Below, in pieces: positions 19,225-28,213 of a DNA stretch of 64,000 bases. The translations under genes were made by a program, and so were the position numbers. The stretch is from CAZBME01 sp964645835 (GTDB taxonomy: Bacteria > Desulfobacterota > Syntrophia > Syntrophales > UBA8958): assembly GCA_964645835.1 (NCBI GenBank), contig CAZYDG010000043.1:1-64000 (forward strand), in the 5' to 3' direction. The number at the start of each line of letters is the position of its first letter. The first letter of the stretch is position 1. The notes beneath the pieces were generated by a model. The model made no database searches. It saw only the letters and a list, made by a program, of their open reading frames with translations, and had not been told where the DNA came from.

Positions 19225-20085
19225 ATGTCGGCGATTATTATCGATGGCAACAAAATATCCAGGGAAATCAGAGCAAGAATAAAGGAAGAAGCGGCTGATT
19301 TAAAGGCAAGAAGCGGCATTGTTCCCGGTCTTGCCGTCGTGTTGGTCGGCGAAGATCCGGCTTCGAAAGTCTATGTCCGCCGTAAGGAAAATGCCTGTGA
19401 CGAGGCGGGATTTCTGTCCCGTGAGTTTAAGCTTTCTGTTGAAACGAAAGAAACCGATCTCATCGCCATTATCGATGAGTTGAACAATGATCCCGCCATC
19501 CATGGCATTTTAGTCCAGCTTCCCCTGCCCGGTCACATCCGGACGAACGCTATCCTAGATCGTATCGATCCCCGGAAAGATGTGGATGGATTTCATCCGG
19601 TAAATGCAGGACGCCTCTTTACAGGCGATTCCTTCCATATGGCCTGTACGCCCAAGGGTATTATCGCCCTGCTTGATTACTCCGGAATTGACATCGCGGG
19701 CAAAGATGCCGTTATTGTTGGGCGCAGCAATATTGTCGGCAAACCTCTGGCCCTGATGCTGTTGAATCGTCACGCTACGGTCACGGTGTGCCACACCAAA
19801 ACGCGAGATCTAAAATCGACAACCCTGCGCGCAGATATCCTGATTGGGGCCGTGGGACGGGCAGAGATGATCAGGGCGGATATGGTAAAGGCCGGCGCTG
19901 TGGTTATCGATGTCGGCATCAACCGGTTGGCTGATGGCCGTCTGGTCGGGGATGTAAAGTTTGATGAGGTATCGCAGGCGGCCTCTTATATTACACCTGT
20001 TCCGGGTGGCGTTGGCCCGATGACTATAGCCATGCTCCTGGATAACACGCTCAACGCTGCCAAGGAATCAATCCCAAAATCCTGA
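19225..20085 (+). CDS. folD: Bifunctional methylenetetrahydrofolate dehydrogenase/cyclohydrolase
   Basis: A 286-residue FolD, the normal length. It interconverts 5,10-methylene-, methenyl- and 10-formyl-tetrahydrofolate. The conserved regions seen are GEDPASKVYVRRKENAC with the catalytic lysine region, VQLPLPGHI, the DVDGFHP segment, the NADP site IVGRSNIVGKP, and the C-terminal ITPVPGGVGPMTIAML. It follows the small exported protein with one base between them. Its last 35 bases overlap the convergent gene on the other strand (20051-21217). Confidence 0.95.
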   Translation: MSAIIIDGNKISREIRARIKEEAADLKARSGIVPGLAVVLVGEDPASKVYVRRKENACDEAGFLSREFKLSVETKETDLIAIIDELNNDPAIHGILVQLPLPGHIRTNAILDRIDPRKDVDGFHPVNAGRLFTGDSFHMACTPKGIIALLDYSGIDIAGKDAVIVGRSNIVGKPLALMLLNRHATVTVCHTKTRDLKSTTLRADILIGAVGRAEMIRADMVKAGAVVIDVGINRLADGRLVGDVKFDEVSQAASYITPVPGGVGPMTIAMLLDNTLNAAKESIPKS

Positions 20086-21217
20086 AGATTTTTTCAAATC
20101 GCATTTCCCATGTATGATCCCGGCGGGCGCGTTCAAAGCCCCGCCGGCGAATTTCATCCGCCTTGTCCGGGTCGTTAAGAAGATTGGAAATCGCTGTGAG
20201 CAGATCGTCGAAATTGCGGTACGTGACAATCTCCTTGCCGATATTGTAGACCTTCTCTAATTCGGGATGATACTCCGTTAAGTAAAGCCCGCCACTCATG
20301 GGAACTTCAAAATCCCGTCCTTTCAGGCAAAAGGCTCCACTGTGACCGATAACGCCGCCGAATCCCAGATTGATCCGACTTTTAGAATACATATCCACCA
20401 TAGCGGTTGTCGACAATGGACCATTCGGCCAACCCGCACCAAAGGCTTCTACTTTGATGCCTGCCTTTTGCAGCTTTATTATGGTTTCTTCTCGGTTTCC
20501 GTAGCGCTGGCCGATAAAAGAGACGTCAATGGTCTTCTCCAGCGGCAGGGGTCTGTGGATGTCCGGGTTGGCCCCTTCCGGCATATAGATAGGCATTGCC
20601 CCCTCGACGCAGTATTTTTTTACGGCATCTTCCGTGCTTGTCCAGTTGAGGGTGAAGAACCGGCATATATCCCGGGCCCCCATGGCCTGCCCTGAGCGGA
20701 TCTTCCCTATGAAATTTTCCTTGTCGTTGAGCGCGAGATTGATGAGGGGGGCCCCAAAGGATTGAAGACTCCTCATCGTATCCGGGCTGACCTGCTCCCC
20801 GGAAAGATAGGCAAAAATGACATCGATACCTTTGCTTGTCGCAATCTCTCCTGCCTTCTTCAGCAGGTCTTTGTTCATATCCTCTCTCATGGACCGGTTC
20901 CACTGGGTCAAACCTTTGCGAAAGGAGGTCATCCAATCGTAATGATGGACGCTGCCGAATCGTTCCAGGGCGGGCTTAAGGGCAGTATCTTCCCAGTTGT
21001 AGTGGTGGTAGACGGCGAGGATGTTTAATTGGCCTTTTGGTTTGGGTATGAGATGGGGGAATTGTTTTCGGACAGCCGAATAAATGGCCTCTTCATCGGG
21101 TATGGATAGGATGCGGTCTGCAAAAGCCGCAGCGTAGCGCTTTGCCTCCAGTTCCAGACGACGGTCATTGCACCAGATTCTGAAACGGCGGCGGTAGTTT
21201 TTCAGATGGTTTTCCAT
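20051..21217 (-). CDS. CgeB-like glycosyltransferase
   Basis: A 388-residue protein starting at MENHLKNYRRRF; the frame extends further upstream, but that part is Arg/Cys-rich and lies opposite the neighbour's coding sequence. The core has INLALNDKENF, SFIGQRYGNREETI, the GAGWPNG loop, FCLKGRDFEVPMSGG and LTEYHPELEKVYNIGKEIVTY, the pattern of the CgeB/Glyco_trans_1_2 family of GT-B glycosyltransferases. The E residues in the GRDFEVPMSGG segment correspond to the nucleotide-sugar site. It overlaps the preceding GT-D-like gene by 16 bases, so it is the last gene of the carbamoyltransferase module. It also overlaps the convergent folD by 35 bases. The sugar and acceptor are unknown. Confidence 0.75.
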   Translation of the reverse strand: MENHLKNYRRRFRIWCNDRRLELEAKRYAAAFADRILSIPDEEAIYSAVRKQFPHLIPKPKGQLNILAVYHHYNWEDTALKPALERFGSVHHYDWMTSFRKGLTQWNRSMREDMNKDLLKKAGEIATSKGIDVIFAYLSGEQVSPDTMRSLQSFGAPLINLALNDKENFIGKIRSGQAMGARDICRFFTLNWTSTEDAVKKYCVEGAMPIYMPEGANPDIHRPLPLEKTIDVSFIGQRYGNREETIIKLQKAGIKVEAFGAGWPNGPLSTTAMVDMYSKSRINLGFGGVIGHSGAFCLKGRDFEVPMSGGLYLTEYHPELEKVYNIGKEIVTYRNFDDLLTAISNLLNDPDKADEIRRRGFERARRDHTWEMRFEKIFRILGLIPWQR

Positions 21218-22128
21218 ATGCTGTAGAGCCGGGCGCCATTGGACTTGTCCACCCGGCCGTTCATCATGTTCAGGGCATGTCCGGCGTCTATTGCGGGGAC
21301 GGACAGAATTTTTGCCACATCTACGCAAACGCCGAGGGCACCTATGCCCGCGCCGACAAGACAAAGGTCAACATCGCGGGGAATCTTCGGCAGGACGGTA
21401 TCCCGTTGAGACAGCCACCGGGTTGCCACATATTCGGCCGGAAGGTCCACAAACACCAGGTCCGGACGACTTGAAAATCCTTCGAACCATGTCTTGACAG
21501 CCCTTTCATCCCAGTCTGAATTCAGGATGCAGAGCTTGCGTCGATCCACGGTCCTGGCAAACAGGGCAGAGGTCAACCAGGCATAGATGACATAAAATGG
21601 GGTATAGTTATCGCCTGTGAGCTTGACGTTGTACCGGTCGAGGAAAGCGAGAAAGGTTGACGCAGAAGGTTTTTCCCGCCGTGGGAAAAGGGCGGAAAAA
21701 AAGCCCTCTTTTTTACGCGTTAGATTTCCCGGGAATACAAGAGGCGCCATAACACCAGATACGGAGAGGTCCTGAAGGGCCTCACCATGAAAAGGCAGAG
21801 ATTTCCTGATTTGCCGTGCAGATTCTGCCTGTCTGTAGAGGCCGTTGCATTCGAGACTTTTCTGGTAAAAGGCGTATTCACCATCGGCAAAACGGACGAT
21901 GGGCAGCCCCCGGTGGTGTGTAAGAGCATCATCCAGACGAGATTGAATTCGTCTTAGGTAATCATCGCCGCTCTTGATGGCATTGGAAAAAAGGCAAGTT
22001 TCTTCCATGACCATTTCCGGTTTGTTGACGGCGAAAACCGGAGCATTGTCGATACCGGTGATTAAGAGTTTATTAAAATGAAAGCCTCTGATCTCCATCC
22101 AGTTTTTCATCTCGTCAGGGATCACCAT
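21202..22128 (-). CDS. GT-D-fold glycosyltransferase-like protein
   Basis: A 308-residue cytoplasmic protein. The segment LPIVRFADGEYAFYQ (about 75-89) resembles the xIVRxGDGE motif that starts GT-D-fold domains (DUF1792 type). The late LCLVGAGIGALGVCVDVAKI and DAGHALNMM resemble the family's glycine loop and DxGH motif. These assignments come from pattern memory, so confidence is moderate. It overlaps the SxtJ-like gene upstream by 7 bases and the CgeB-like gene downstream by 16, implying translational coupling and work on the same glycan. Confidence 0.6.
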   Translation of the reverse strand: MVIPDEMKNWMEIRGFHFNKLLITGIDNAPVFAVNKPEMVMEETCLFSNAIKSGDDYLRRIQSRLDDALTHHRGLPIVRFADGEYAFYQKSLECNGLYRQAESARQIRKSLPFHGEALQDLSVSGVMAPLVFPGNLTRKKEGFFSALFPRREKPSASTFLAFLDRYNVKLTGDNYTPFYVIYAWLTSALFARTVDRRKLCILNSDWDERAVKTWFEGFSSRPDLVFVDLPAEYVATRWLSQRDTVLPKIPRDVDLCLVGAGIGALGVCVDVAKILSVPAIDAGHALNMMNGRVDKSNGARLYSIWKTI

Positions 22129-22487
22129 AGTTTTTCAAAATCCTCCCGTCCATAGGATTTTTGGATGTCATCAAAATAGGTTGAACGTCGATTTTGGAGG
22201 AAATGATCCACCTGATCACGGTTAAAGAGCCGGTATAGAAAGGCTATAGGCGTCAGGATGAAAAAAAACATGATGAAGAGGATTATCCGGGAATTGACTT
22301 TACCGGCAATAGCCGCGAAGCGCATCCAGTATTCGGCGATGGCTGTCGTGATCCTGCTTTCAAAGGCGCTGCCCGCGCAGAGGGCTATGGCGGCCCAAAG
22401 AAGCCATTTCACATCGAAGATAAGATAGGCGATGAGAAAGGCCAGGGTCAGAATCGCATTGGTTTTTATAGCTTCCAGTTTTGTCAT
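22122..22487 (-). CDS. SxtJ-like small membrane protein
   Basis: A 121-residue protein with about three membrane helices and a C-terminal LTPIAFLYRLFNRDQVDHFL segment that is characteristic of SxtJ-family proteins. SxtJ is named from the saxitoxin cluster and is generally found next to NodU/CmcH carbamoyltransferases; its biochemical role is unknown. The gene starts 1 base after the DUF5989 stop and overlaps the GT-D-like gene. The carbamoyltransferase lies three genes upstream, matching the usual association. Confidence 0.75.
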   Translation of the reverse strand: MTKLEAIKTNAILTLAFLIAYLIFDVKWLLWAAIALCAGSAFESRITTAIAEYWMRFAAIAGKVNSRIILFIMFFFILTPIAFLYRLFNRDQVDHFLQNRRSTYFDDIQKSYGREDFEKLW

Positions 22488-22488
22488 G

Positions 22489-22635
22489 TTAAAACAGCGT
22501 ATAAATAAAAGGTGCGATGGCGGAACCGCTGGAGAAGATGAGAAATCCGATGAGCAGGAGCATGACGATCATCGGCAACAACCACCATTTTTTGCGTTCC
22601 TTTAAGAAATTCCAGAGATCCCTGAGCAGTTCCAT
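22489..22635 (-). CDS. DUF5989-like single-pass membrane micro-protein
   Basis: A 48-residue protein: MELLRDLWNFLKERKKWWLL, then one strong membrane helix, ending IAPFIYTLF. The xLW-FL--RKKWWLLP pattern matches DUF5989, a tiny protein family typically found beside SxtJ and carbamoyltransferases. The start at 22635 is preceded by AGGAAGG 11 bases upstream; the longer frame from 22731 adds a non-conserved leader. The function is unknown; the constant company of SxtJ suggests a joint membrane complex. Confidence 0.7.
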   Translation of the reverse strand: MELLRDLWNFLKERKKWWLLPMIVMLLLIGFLIFSSGSAIAPFIYTLF

Positions 22636-22973
22636 ATTAATAATGTCCTTCCTGTTTGTGGCTTTTACCTGAGCTAATTGCAAAAGTCCCAATATGCCGT
22701 TCCCGTGAATAACAATGATCTCCTCTATCATTGATTGATGCTGAATTCAACCCCACCTTGGTTACAGTAATCGATCACCAAAAAGTAAAAGACATTTATT
22801 CACATCTGACCAAAAGTAGCGGGGTATTGGTCTGGAGGTGAATAGGATTTTTCTCAACCCGCGTCAGTGATGTCATCTGCGAGATGAAAGAAGGTGAAAA
22901 TCCCCTTAGCCGAAAAACCAATGCCACGCTACTCTCCACTTGATTCGGCTGAAGTATGGTGGTGGATTACGGG
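22636..22973. other. Spacer inside the carbamoyltransferase module
   Basis: About 340 bases between the SGNH hydrolase gene and the DUF5989 gene. No ORF with a plausible start, no repeat seen elsewhere in the window and no clear terminator. It may hold a second promoter for the DUF5989-SxtJ-GT-D-CgeB part. Confidence 0.35.
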
Positions 22974-24020
22974 TTATTTCCCGGCGGGGGCGGCTGCATG
23001 AACCATCTTCAAGAGGGCTCCGCCGATGGCCTCGTGACCGGATTTCCTCCAGTGGTCGTCCAGGACGTAGTAATCATCCTTTTTGATGACCTTTGTGATA
23101 TCAAGGGTCATCATATTTTTTATGGGTGGGGGATAGTTTCCGGTTTTTATCTTTTCTGTCAGTCGGCGGATGAAGTAACGATCGAAATCGTCTTTTCCCA
23201 CTGCTTCCAGGGTGATCACTTGCACTTTTGACAGGTCCACCGGGCCATGGAGGACGGCATTGATAAATAGATCAACATCGTCCATGGGTGCTTCTGCTGA
23301 AGTTGCGAGTGATTGAGCTTTGGGCTTTTTGAATTCCTTCCATTTTTTTTCTAGTTTCAGAAAGATGTATTTCCCCGCATAATAATCCTGCGGAAGCAGG
23401 TTCATAGCCGTATACCGGTCATATTCCTCGGTGGTCATGGCGGAAAGATGGTTGCCGTTCTGATAGAAAGCCCGGTTTTCATCCTCATCGTTTTCACAAT
23501 ATTGAATTATGAGAAATTTCATATTGGAGGTGTCCAGACGACGTAAAAGCATCATTTCCCGGGCCGTGCCGTAAGAAGCGATACCCGTATTCAGGACCTT
23601 GCGACCGCCCTTTTTTGCAATGACGGAGGCGAAGGTATCTTCCTGATTGACGCCCCAGCCCATGGCGTAGGAATCACCGGCAACGATAATTTCCGGTTTT
23701 TGCAGGGCAATTTCATCGTCCCGCAGGCCGTGGCGATTGATCCGGTAGAGGTTGCTGAACTCTGTGGCGGTAAATGTACAGCTTCCCGGTTTCAGGGTAT
23801 ATCCAACTTCATTGTCGTGGCGGGAGCATTCCGGAAGAAATTGGATGACTCTTCGGTCGCCTGTGGCGTACAGATAGCCTATGGTGTTGCGGATTCCTTT
23901 GGGGCAGCGCCTGACAAGATCCGGATGACGGACTAGATAGTACATGGCCCCTTCAAAGAAGGCGAGAATCAAAAAAATAGCCAACAGATTAAAAAGGACA
24001 ACCAGAGCGGCTTTCTTCAT
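22974..24020 (-). CDS. Membrane-anchored SGNH/GDSL hydrolase-like protein
   Basis: A 348-residue protein beginning with a single N-terminal membrane helix (MKKAALVVLFNLLAIFLILA); the rest should be periplasmic. The SGNH blocks are visible: IIVAGDSYAMGWGV (Ser nucleophile, about residue 140), GIASYGTAREM, YCENDEDENR and the late DDHWRKSGH with Asp and His. Such proteins remove or transfer acyl groups on surface glycans. It starts 1 base after the carbamoyltransferase stop (TGACATG), so the pair is co-translated. The start was moved from 24110 to 24020 to match the anchor helix. Confidence 0.75.
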   Translation of the reverse strand: MKKAALVVLFNLLAIFLILAFFEGAMYYLVRHPDLVRRCPKGIRNTIGYLYATGDRRVIQFLPECSRHDNEVGYTLKPGSCTFTATEFSNLYRINRHGLRDDEIALQKPEIIVAGDSYAMGWGVNQEDTFASVIAKKGGRKVLNTGIASYGTAREMMLLRRLDTSNMKFLIIQYCENDEDENRAFYQNGNHLSAMTTEEYDRYTAMNLLPQDYYAGKYIFLKLEKKWKEFKKPKAQSLATSAEAPMDDVDLFINAVLHGPVDLSKVQVITLEAVGKDDFDRYFIRRLTEKIKTGNYPPPIKNMMTLDITKVIKKDDYYVLDDHWRKSGHEAIGGALLKMVHAAAPAGK

Positions 24021-24021
24021 G

Positions 24022-25884
24022 TCAATCCAGCGTGAGATCGAGCCGCCAGTCTCTTTCTTCGTGCCATGGCGGTTGCTTGGCCTTGTGGAAAACAAAATCA
24101 CCCAGGACAAGGCAATCCATATCGGTCCTCATAAAGCAGCGATAGGCGTCTTCAGGGGTGCAGACGATGGGCTCTCCCCGGACGTTGAAGCTTGTGTTCA
24201 CGATGGTACTGAAACCCGTCTCGGCCTTGAAGGCGTTGATGAGAGACCAGAACCGGGGATTTGTTTCCTTATGAACGGTCTGAAGCCTGGCCGAATAGTC
24301 GAGGTGAGTGATGGCGGGAATATCGGATCGCACATAGTAGAGCTTATCACGGAGGGACTGCTGGTGATAATTTGCCGGCAGGGGGTTGCGTCTTTCTTTA
24401 CGAACATCGGCAATAAGAAGCATGTAGGGCGATGGTTTGTCCGTATCGAAGTAGGCCGGAACGTCTTCGTACAGGATCGATGGGGCAAAAGGGCGGAAGC
24501 TTTCACGGAACTTGATCTGCAGATTCAGACGTTTCTGCATTTCCTTATTTCTCGCGTCACCCAGGATACTCCGGTTGCCCAGGGACCGGGGCCCCCATTC
24601 CATGCGGCCCTGAAGCCATCCTATGGCCTTCCCGGAAGCAAGTTCACAAGCCACTGCCCGGCTTAGTTCTTCCACATGTTCGTAGCGTACATAGGGAGCC
24701 TTATGGCGCTTTGCCATAGCGATAATATCCAGGCTGCTGAATTCGGGACCCAGATAGGCGCCCTGCATTTTATCCGTGCCGGTTGCTGTTGGCCTCGTCT
24801 TCCCGAAATAGAGGTGATGGGCTGCATAAGCCGCACCCAGCGCGCCGCCGGCGTCTCCCGCCGCCGGCTGAATCCAGAGATCATCGAAGAGTTTTGCTTT
24901 GACCAGCTTTCCGTTGGCGACACAGTTCAAGGCAACGCCGCCGGAAAGGCACAGGGTCTTGGCTCCCGTCAGAGCCTTGGCCGTTTTTGCCATGCGGAAA
25001 ACGATCTCTTCCGTGACTTGCTGGATTGCCAAGGCCAGATCGCCGTGACGTTGGTCAATCTCCGTCTCTGCAGTTCTCCGGGGCAAACCGAACAGGGGTT
25101 CCCACTTTTCGTCTTTTACCATGCTCAAACCCGTGGCATAATCGAAATATTCCTGATTGAGCCAGATCGAGCCGTCATCCTTGAGGTCGAGGATATGATT
25201 CAAGATAGCGTCCCGATAAGATTTTACCCGTTCCGAATCGGGGTCGCCGTAAGGCGCCAGGCCCATGAGCTTATATTCCCCGGAGTTCACACGGAAACCC
25301 AGGTAATAGGTAAAGGCGCTGTAGAGAAGCCCCACGGAATGGGGGAACTTCATCTCTTTGAGGAGCTTTAAGTCCTTTCCATTGCCGAATCCGATGGAGG
25401 CCGTGGCCCACTCGCCGACGCCGTCGATGGTCAGAACTGCCGATGCTTCATAGGGAGATGGATAAAAGGCACTGGCCGCATGGGCAAGGTGATGATCCGT
25501 AAACAGGAGCTTGGCCTTGCTCGCCGCATCGGCGTCAATCTTTGCGAGTTCGTCACGGATGAGTTTCTTCAGGAAGACTTTTTCCTTAACCCAAACGGGA
25601 ATGGCAGCCAGAAAAGACCGGAATCCTTTGGGGGCAAAAGCATAATAGGTCTCCAGAAGGCGCTCGAATTTCAAAAGTGGTTTGTCATAGAAAACAACGG
25701 CATCCAACTCCGCGAGGGATAGGCCACTGTCGCGGAGACAATACTCCATGGCATGGCCGGGAAAGCCCGGGTCGTGCTTCTTGCGGGTGAAACGCTCTTC
25801 CTGGGCAGCGGCGACAATTGTTCCGTCCATCAGAAGAGCCGCAGCGGAATCATGGTAGAAGGCAGAGATGCCTAATATATTCAT
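24022..25884 (-). CDS. NodU/CmcH-family carbamoyltransferase
   Basis: A 620-residue protein starting MNILGISAFYHDSAAALL. It contains the family's metal/ATP site (TDHHLAHAASAFYPSPY, about 129-145; LTIDGVGEWA), the Gly-rich CLSGGVALNCVANGKL, QPAAGDAGGALGAA, the GRMEWGPRSLGNRSIL motif and the C-terminal VNTSFNVRGEPIVCTPEDA. These enzymes use carbamoyl phosphate and ATP to O-carbamoylate sugars, nodulation factors or antibiotics. Here it is first in a minus-strand module with SGNH hydrolase, DUF5989, SxtJ, GT-D-like and CgeB-like genes, next to an O-antigen locus, so a polysaccharide substrate is likely. The start at 25884 was chosen over 25944 for its conserved N-terminus. Confidence 0.9.
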   Translation of the reverse strand: MNILGISAFYHDSAAALLMDGTIVAAAQEERFTRKKHDPGFPGHAMEYCLRDSGLSLAELDAVVFYDKPLLKFERLLETYYAFAPKGFRSFLAAIPVWVKEKVFLKKLIRDELAKIDADAASKAKLLFTDHHLAHAASAFYPSPYEASAVLTIDGVGEWATASIGFGNGKDLKLLKEMKFPHSVGLLYSAFTYYLGFRVNSGEYKLMGLAPYGDPDSERVKSYRDAILNHILDLKDDGSIWLNQEYFDYATGLSMVKDEKWEPLFGLPRRTAETEIDQRHGDLALAIQQVTEEIVFRMAKTAKALTGAKTLCLSGGVALNCVANGKLVKAKLFDDLWIQPAAGDAGGALGAAYAAHHLYFGKTRPTATGTDKMQGAYLGPEFSSLDIIAMAKRHKAPYVRYEHVEELSRAVACELASGKAIGWLQGRMEWGPRSLGNRSILGDARNKEMQKRLNLQIKFRESFRPFAPSILYEDVPAYFDTDKPSPYMLLIADVRKERRNPLPANYHQQSLRDKLYYVRSDIPAITHLDYSARLQTVHKETNPRFWSLINAFKAETGFSTIVNTSFNVRGEPIVCTPEDAYRCFMRTDMDCLVLGDFVFHKAKQPPWHEERDWRLDLTLD

Positions 25885-25944
25885 AGGGTAAGTGCTTTCT
25901 ATTAAATGGTTATTCCCTATAGGTTGCAGCAAGAGGAATGTCAA

Positions 25945-26997
25945 TCATTTATTTTGTGATAGTTGACCTAAAAATAATAATTTTAATAGCTTAAATCGTC
26001 TCAGTAGAACAAATGACAGGATAAGGGAAAGAAAAGTGGCCGCTCCTGCTGCAGAAATGTATTTTGGAATGCCGTGTCCGATCCCGAATAAAAAATAACC
26101 ATGGCTCACGTAGATATCAAAGGTCATTGTCCCCAGCCAGCAGAGGCAGGCGTAGCCCCGCCATCCCCGGATCCGGTCAATGATAAAGGACATAAAGACC
26201 ATGCCGGCAAATGCAACGGAATATTTATAAATGGACGCCGCAAGTTTAACATACGGTTCCTGGATAAGCTGCATCATTGGCGCATAGAACGTGGGCGGTT
26301 CATTTCGCCGCCAAAAGATAACCAAGAGAGGGAAAGCGATAACGGTAAAAAACTGGAGGAGGGTCTTGAAGTTTTTTACGGTGTCAATGTGTTTGTAAAC
26401 CAGATAGCCTGCCGCATAATAAAGAAAGAGGTACCTGACTTCGGAAAATCCCAGGACCTCTATGGAAGGAATAGCCCGTGATGCGATTATGGCGGCCACG
26501 ACAAAATAATCTTCCCACTGCAACCAGTTTTTCACCCTTACGATTTGGAGGATGATGGACAAAATTGAGGTGTTGATAAACAGAACCCACAAAAACCATA
26601 GCCCGCGATCGGGAGATTGGTAAAGGGCGATGAAATACGAGATTAAGTCGGTAGCTTGACCATTAGAAAGAATAAATAAATAATCGATGAGATACCAGAC
26701 CAGAAATGGGATCACGAGGCGACAGAAATTTTTTTTCAAATGATTTATGAAGGGAGATCTCAGTTGCGAGGACAATACAAGACCGCTCAAAAACATAAAG
26801 AAAGGCATGTGGAAAGCATAGATAATCCGGAATAAATAATTATTGTCAAAATTAGCATCATGAACCTGAACTGCGTGACCCAGGACGACGAGAATTATCG
26901 CGGCGCCTTTCATCGCATCGATGTATGAATTCCTCTGCACGGAGTGTGAATGGATAGACTTATCTGAATATGTTATTTTTATGAATGGTTTCTTCAT
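25945..26997 (-). CDS. Acyltransferase-3 family membrane protein
   Basis: A 350-residue protein with about ten membrane helices. It begins with the family opening RNSYIDAMKGAAIILVVLGH (His in helix 1), then FRIIYAFHMPFFMFLSG and a conserved basic-aromatic loop. These features define the AT3/OafA/WecH family, which moves acetyl or other acyl groups onto sugars across the membrane. It lacks a fused SGNH domain, but separate SGNH proteins are encoded on both sides (22974-24020 and 27116-28213). It lies 60 bases upstream of the carbamoyltransferase on the same strand, so it may be the first gene of that operon. Confidence 0.85.
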   Translation of the reverse strand: MKKPFIKITYSDKSIHSHSVQRNSYIDAMKGAAIILVVLGHAVQVHDANFDNNYLFRIIYAFHMPFFMFLSGLVLSSQLRSPFINHLKKNFCRLVIPFLVWYLIDYLFILSNGQATDLISYFIALYQSPDRGLWFLWVLFINTSILSIILQIVRVKNWLQWEDYFVVAAIIASRAIPSIEVLGFSEVRYLFLYYAAGYLVYKHIDTVKNFKTLLQFFTVIAFPLLVIFWRRNEPPTFYAPMMQLIQEPYVKLAASIYKYSVAFAGMVFMSFIIDRIRGWRGYACLCWLGTMTFDIYVSHGYFLFGIGHGIPKYISAAGAATFLSLILSFVLLRRFKLLKLLFLGQLSQNK

Positions 26998-27115
26998 ATA
27001 GGTTTCTGCTGTGGCGTTGTCAATTAATAATTTTATTGATGAAATCAGGTTGTAGGCATTGGTCGATTGTTATATATAACGCCATCATCATCTTCGTTTC
27101 CCGAGCGAATAAAAA

Positions 27116-28213
27116 ATGAAATCACCTTTGACTAAACGGGTATTTACATATGCAATGCCTTTCCTGATCGTTCTCCTTTTTTTTTATCTTGCGGAATTTC
27201 TTCTTGGTTTTTATCTTGTAAAGTCTCTTCCCAGGTATGCTTTGCCGCCTTATGCGAAGCAACGGCATATCACAGCCGATTACGACGTTTTCTATCGCTA
27301 TAATAATGTATCCATCCGGGGGATGGATTTTCTGTCTCAGGCCACCTATGATGTCGTTCTTCTGGGCGATTCCTTTCTCTTCGGCCAAGGTGTGGGTGAG
27401 GGGAAAACCGTTTCCGCCATCCTGGAAGGCAAGGGTGTCAAAGTCCTGACCCTGTCGGAGATTGCGACGAATCCCATTGATTATTTTCACAAGCTGCGCA
27501 TTGTCCAGGCTCACGGTATGAAAACACGGCGGATCATTGTCGGCCTGTGCATGGGCAACGATTTTCAAGATATTGCGGATAAACGAGTCGATGAGGCCCT
27601 GAATCAGGCCTATCGTCCGAACTTTCTTCATTACGGTGTTTCAGATTTTTTATCCCTCGAACGCTTGCGGTATCAGGCAGGCAAGAAGGCGCGTGAATTA
27701 AGCGATGAATGGCGATGCCGTTTTTTCGGCGGCGATTGCCGGGAAAGAGTAGTTGTCCATGCATTTGAGCACCGGAAGGTTTTTAACACAGACTGGCTTG
27801 GTTTTTTTACGGATAACCGTCCTGAGATGATGCGCGCCATGGTGGGATGGAAGGAGAGAAATCTGGCCGCAGCCATACGGGAGGAAGACTATTTCCAGAT
27901 GGCTCAGTTTTCCGAGAAATCACTTAATCAAACGGTCAAGATCCTCAATGCCGTTTCGCGTATATCCGGGGATGCAACCGTTCATGTCCTTCTCATCCCA
28001 GGGCCTCACTATGTGATGGGATTTCGGTCGGCTGCCTATGACCGGTTTGTTGAGCGTTTTAAGGGCATGCTGGATCCGGCAGTTTCCATCATCGATCTCC
28101 ACCCCCTGGTGACGCCTGCTATGCACTTCCCGCGTGACGGTCACTGGAATGAGCAGGGCCACCGGTTTATCGCCGATCTGCTGATGAAACGCGTCTTGTC
28201 TCCTCGAGAATAA
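27116..28213 (+). CDS. Membrane-anchored SGNH/GDSL hydrolase-like protein
   Basis: A 365-residue protein with one N-terminal membrane helix and a periplasmic SGNH-type domain. Block I is VVLLGDSFLFGQGV (about residue 82), a GxxN-like block is CMGNDFQD, and block V is DGHWNEQGH near the C-terminus with the Asp/His pair. The layout is like that of proteins that O-acylate or deacylate surface polysaccharides together with AT3 or MBOAT partners. The gene is divergent from the AT3 gene (119-base gap), so a shared control region is likely. Its last 47 bases overlap the convergent GT2 gene. Confidence 0.75.
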   Translation: MKSPLTKRVFTYAMPFLIVLLFFYLAEFLLGFYLVKSLPRYALPPYAKQRHITADYDVFYRYNNVSIRGMDFLSQATYDVVLLGDSFLFGQGVGEGKTVSAILEGKGVKVLTLSEIATNPIDYFHKLRIVQAHGMKTRRIIVGLCMGNDFQDIADKRVDEALNQAYRPNFLHYGVSDFLSLERLRYQAGKKARELSDEWRCRFFGGDCRERVVVHAFEHRKVFNTDWLGFFTDNRPEMMRAMVGWKERNLAAAIREEDYFQMAQFSEKSLNQTVKILNAVSRISGDATVHVLLIPGPHYVMGFRSAAYDRFVERFKGMLDPAVSIIDLHPLVTPAMHFPRDGHWNEQGHRFIADLLMKRVLSPRE

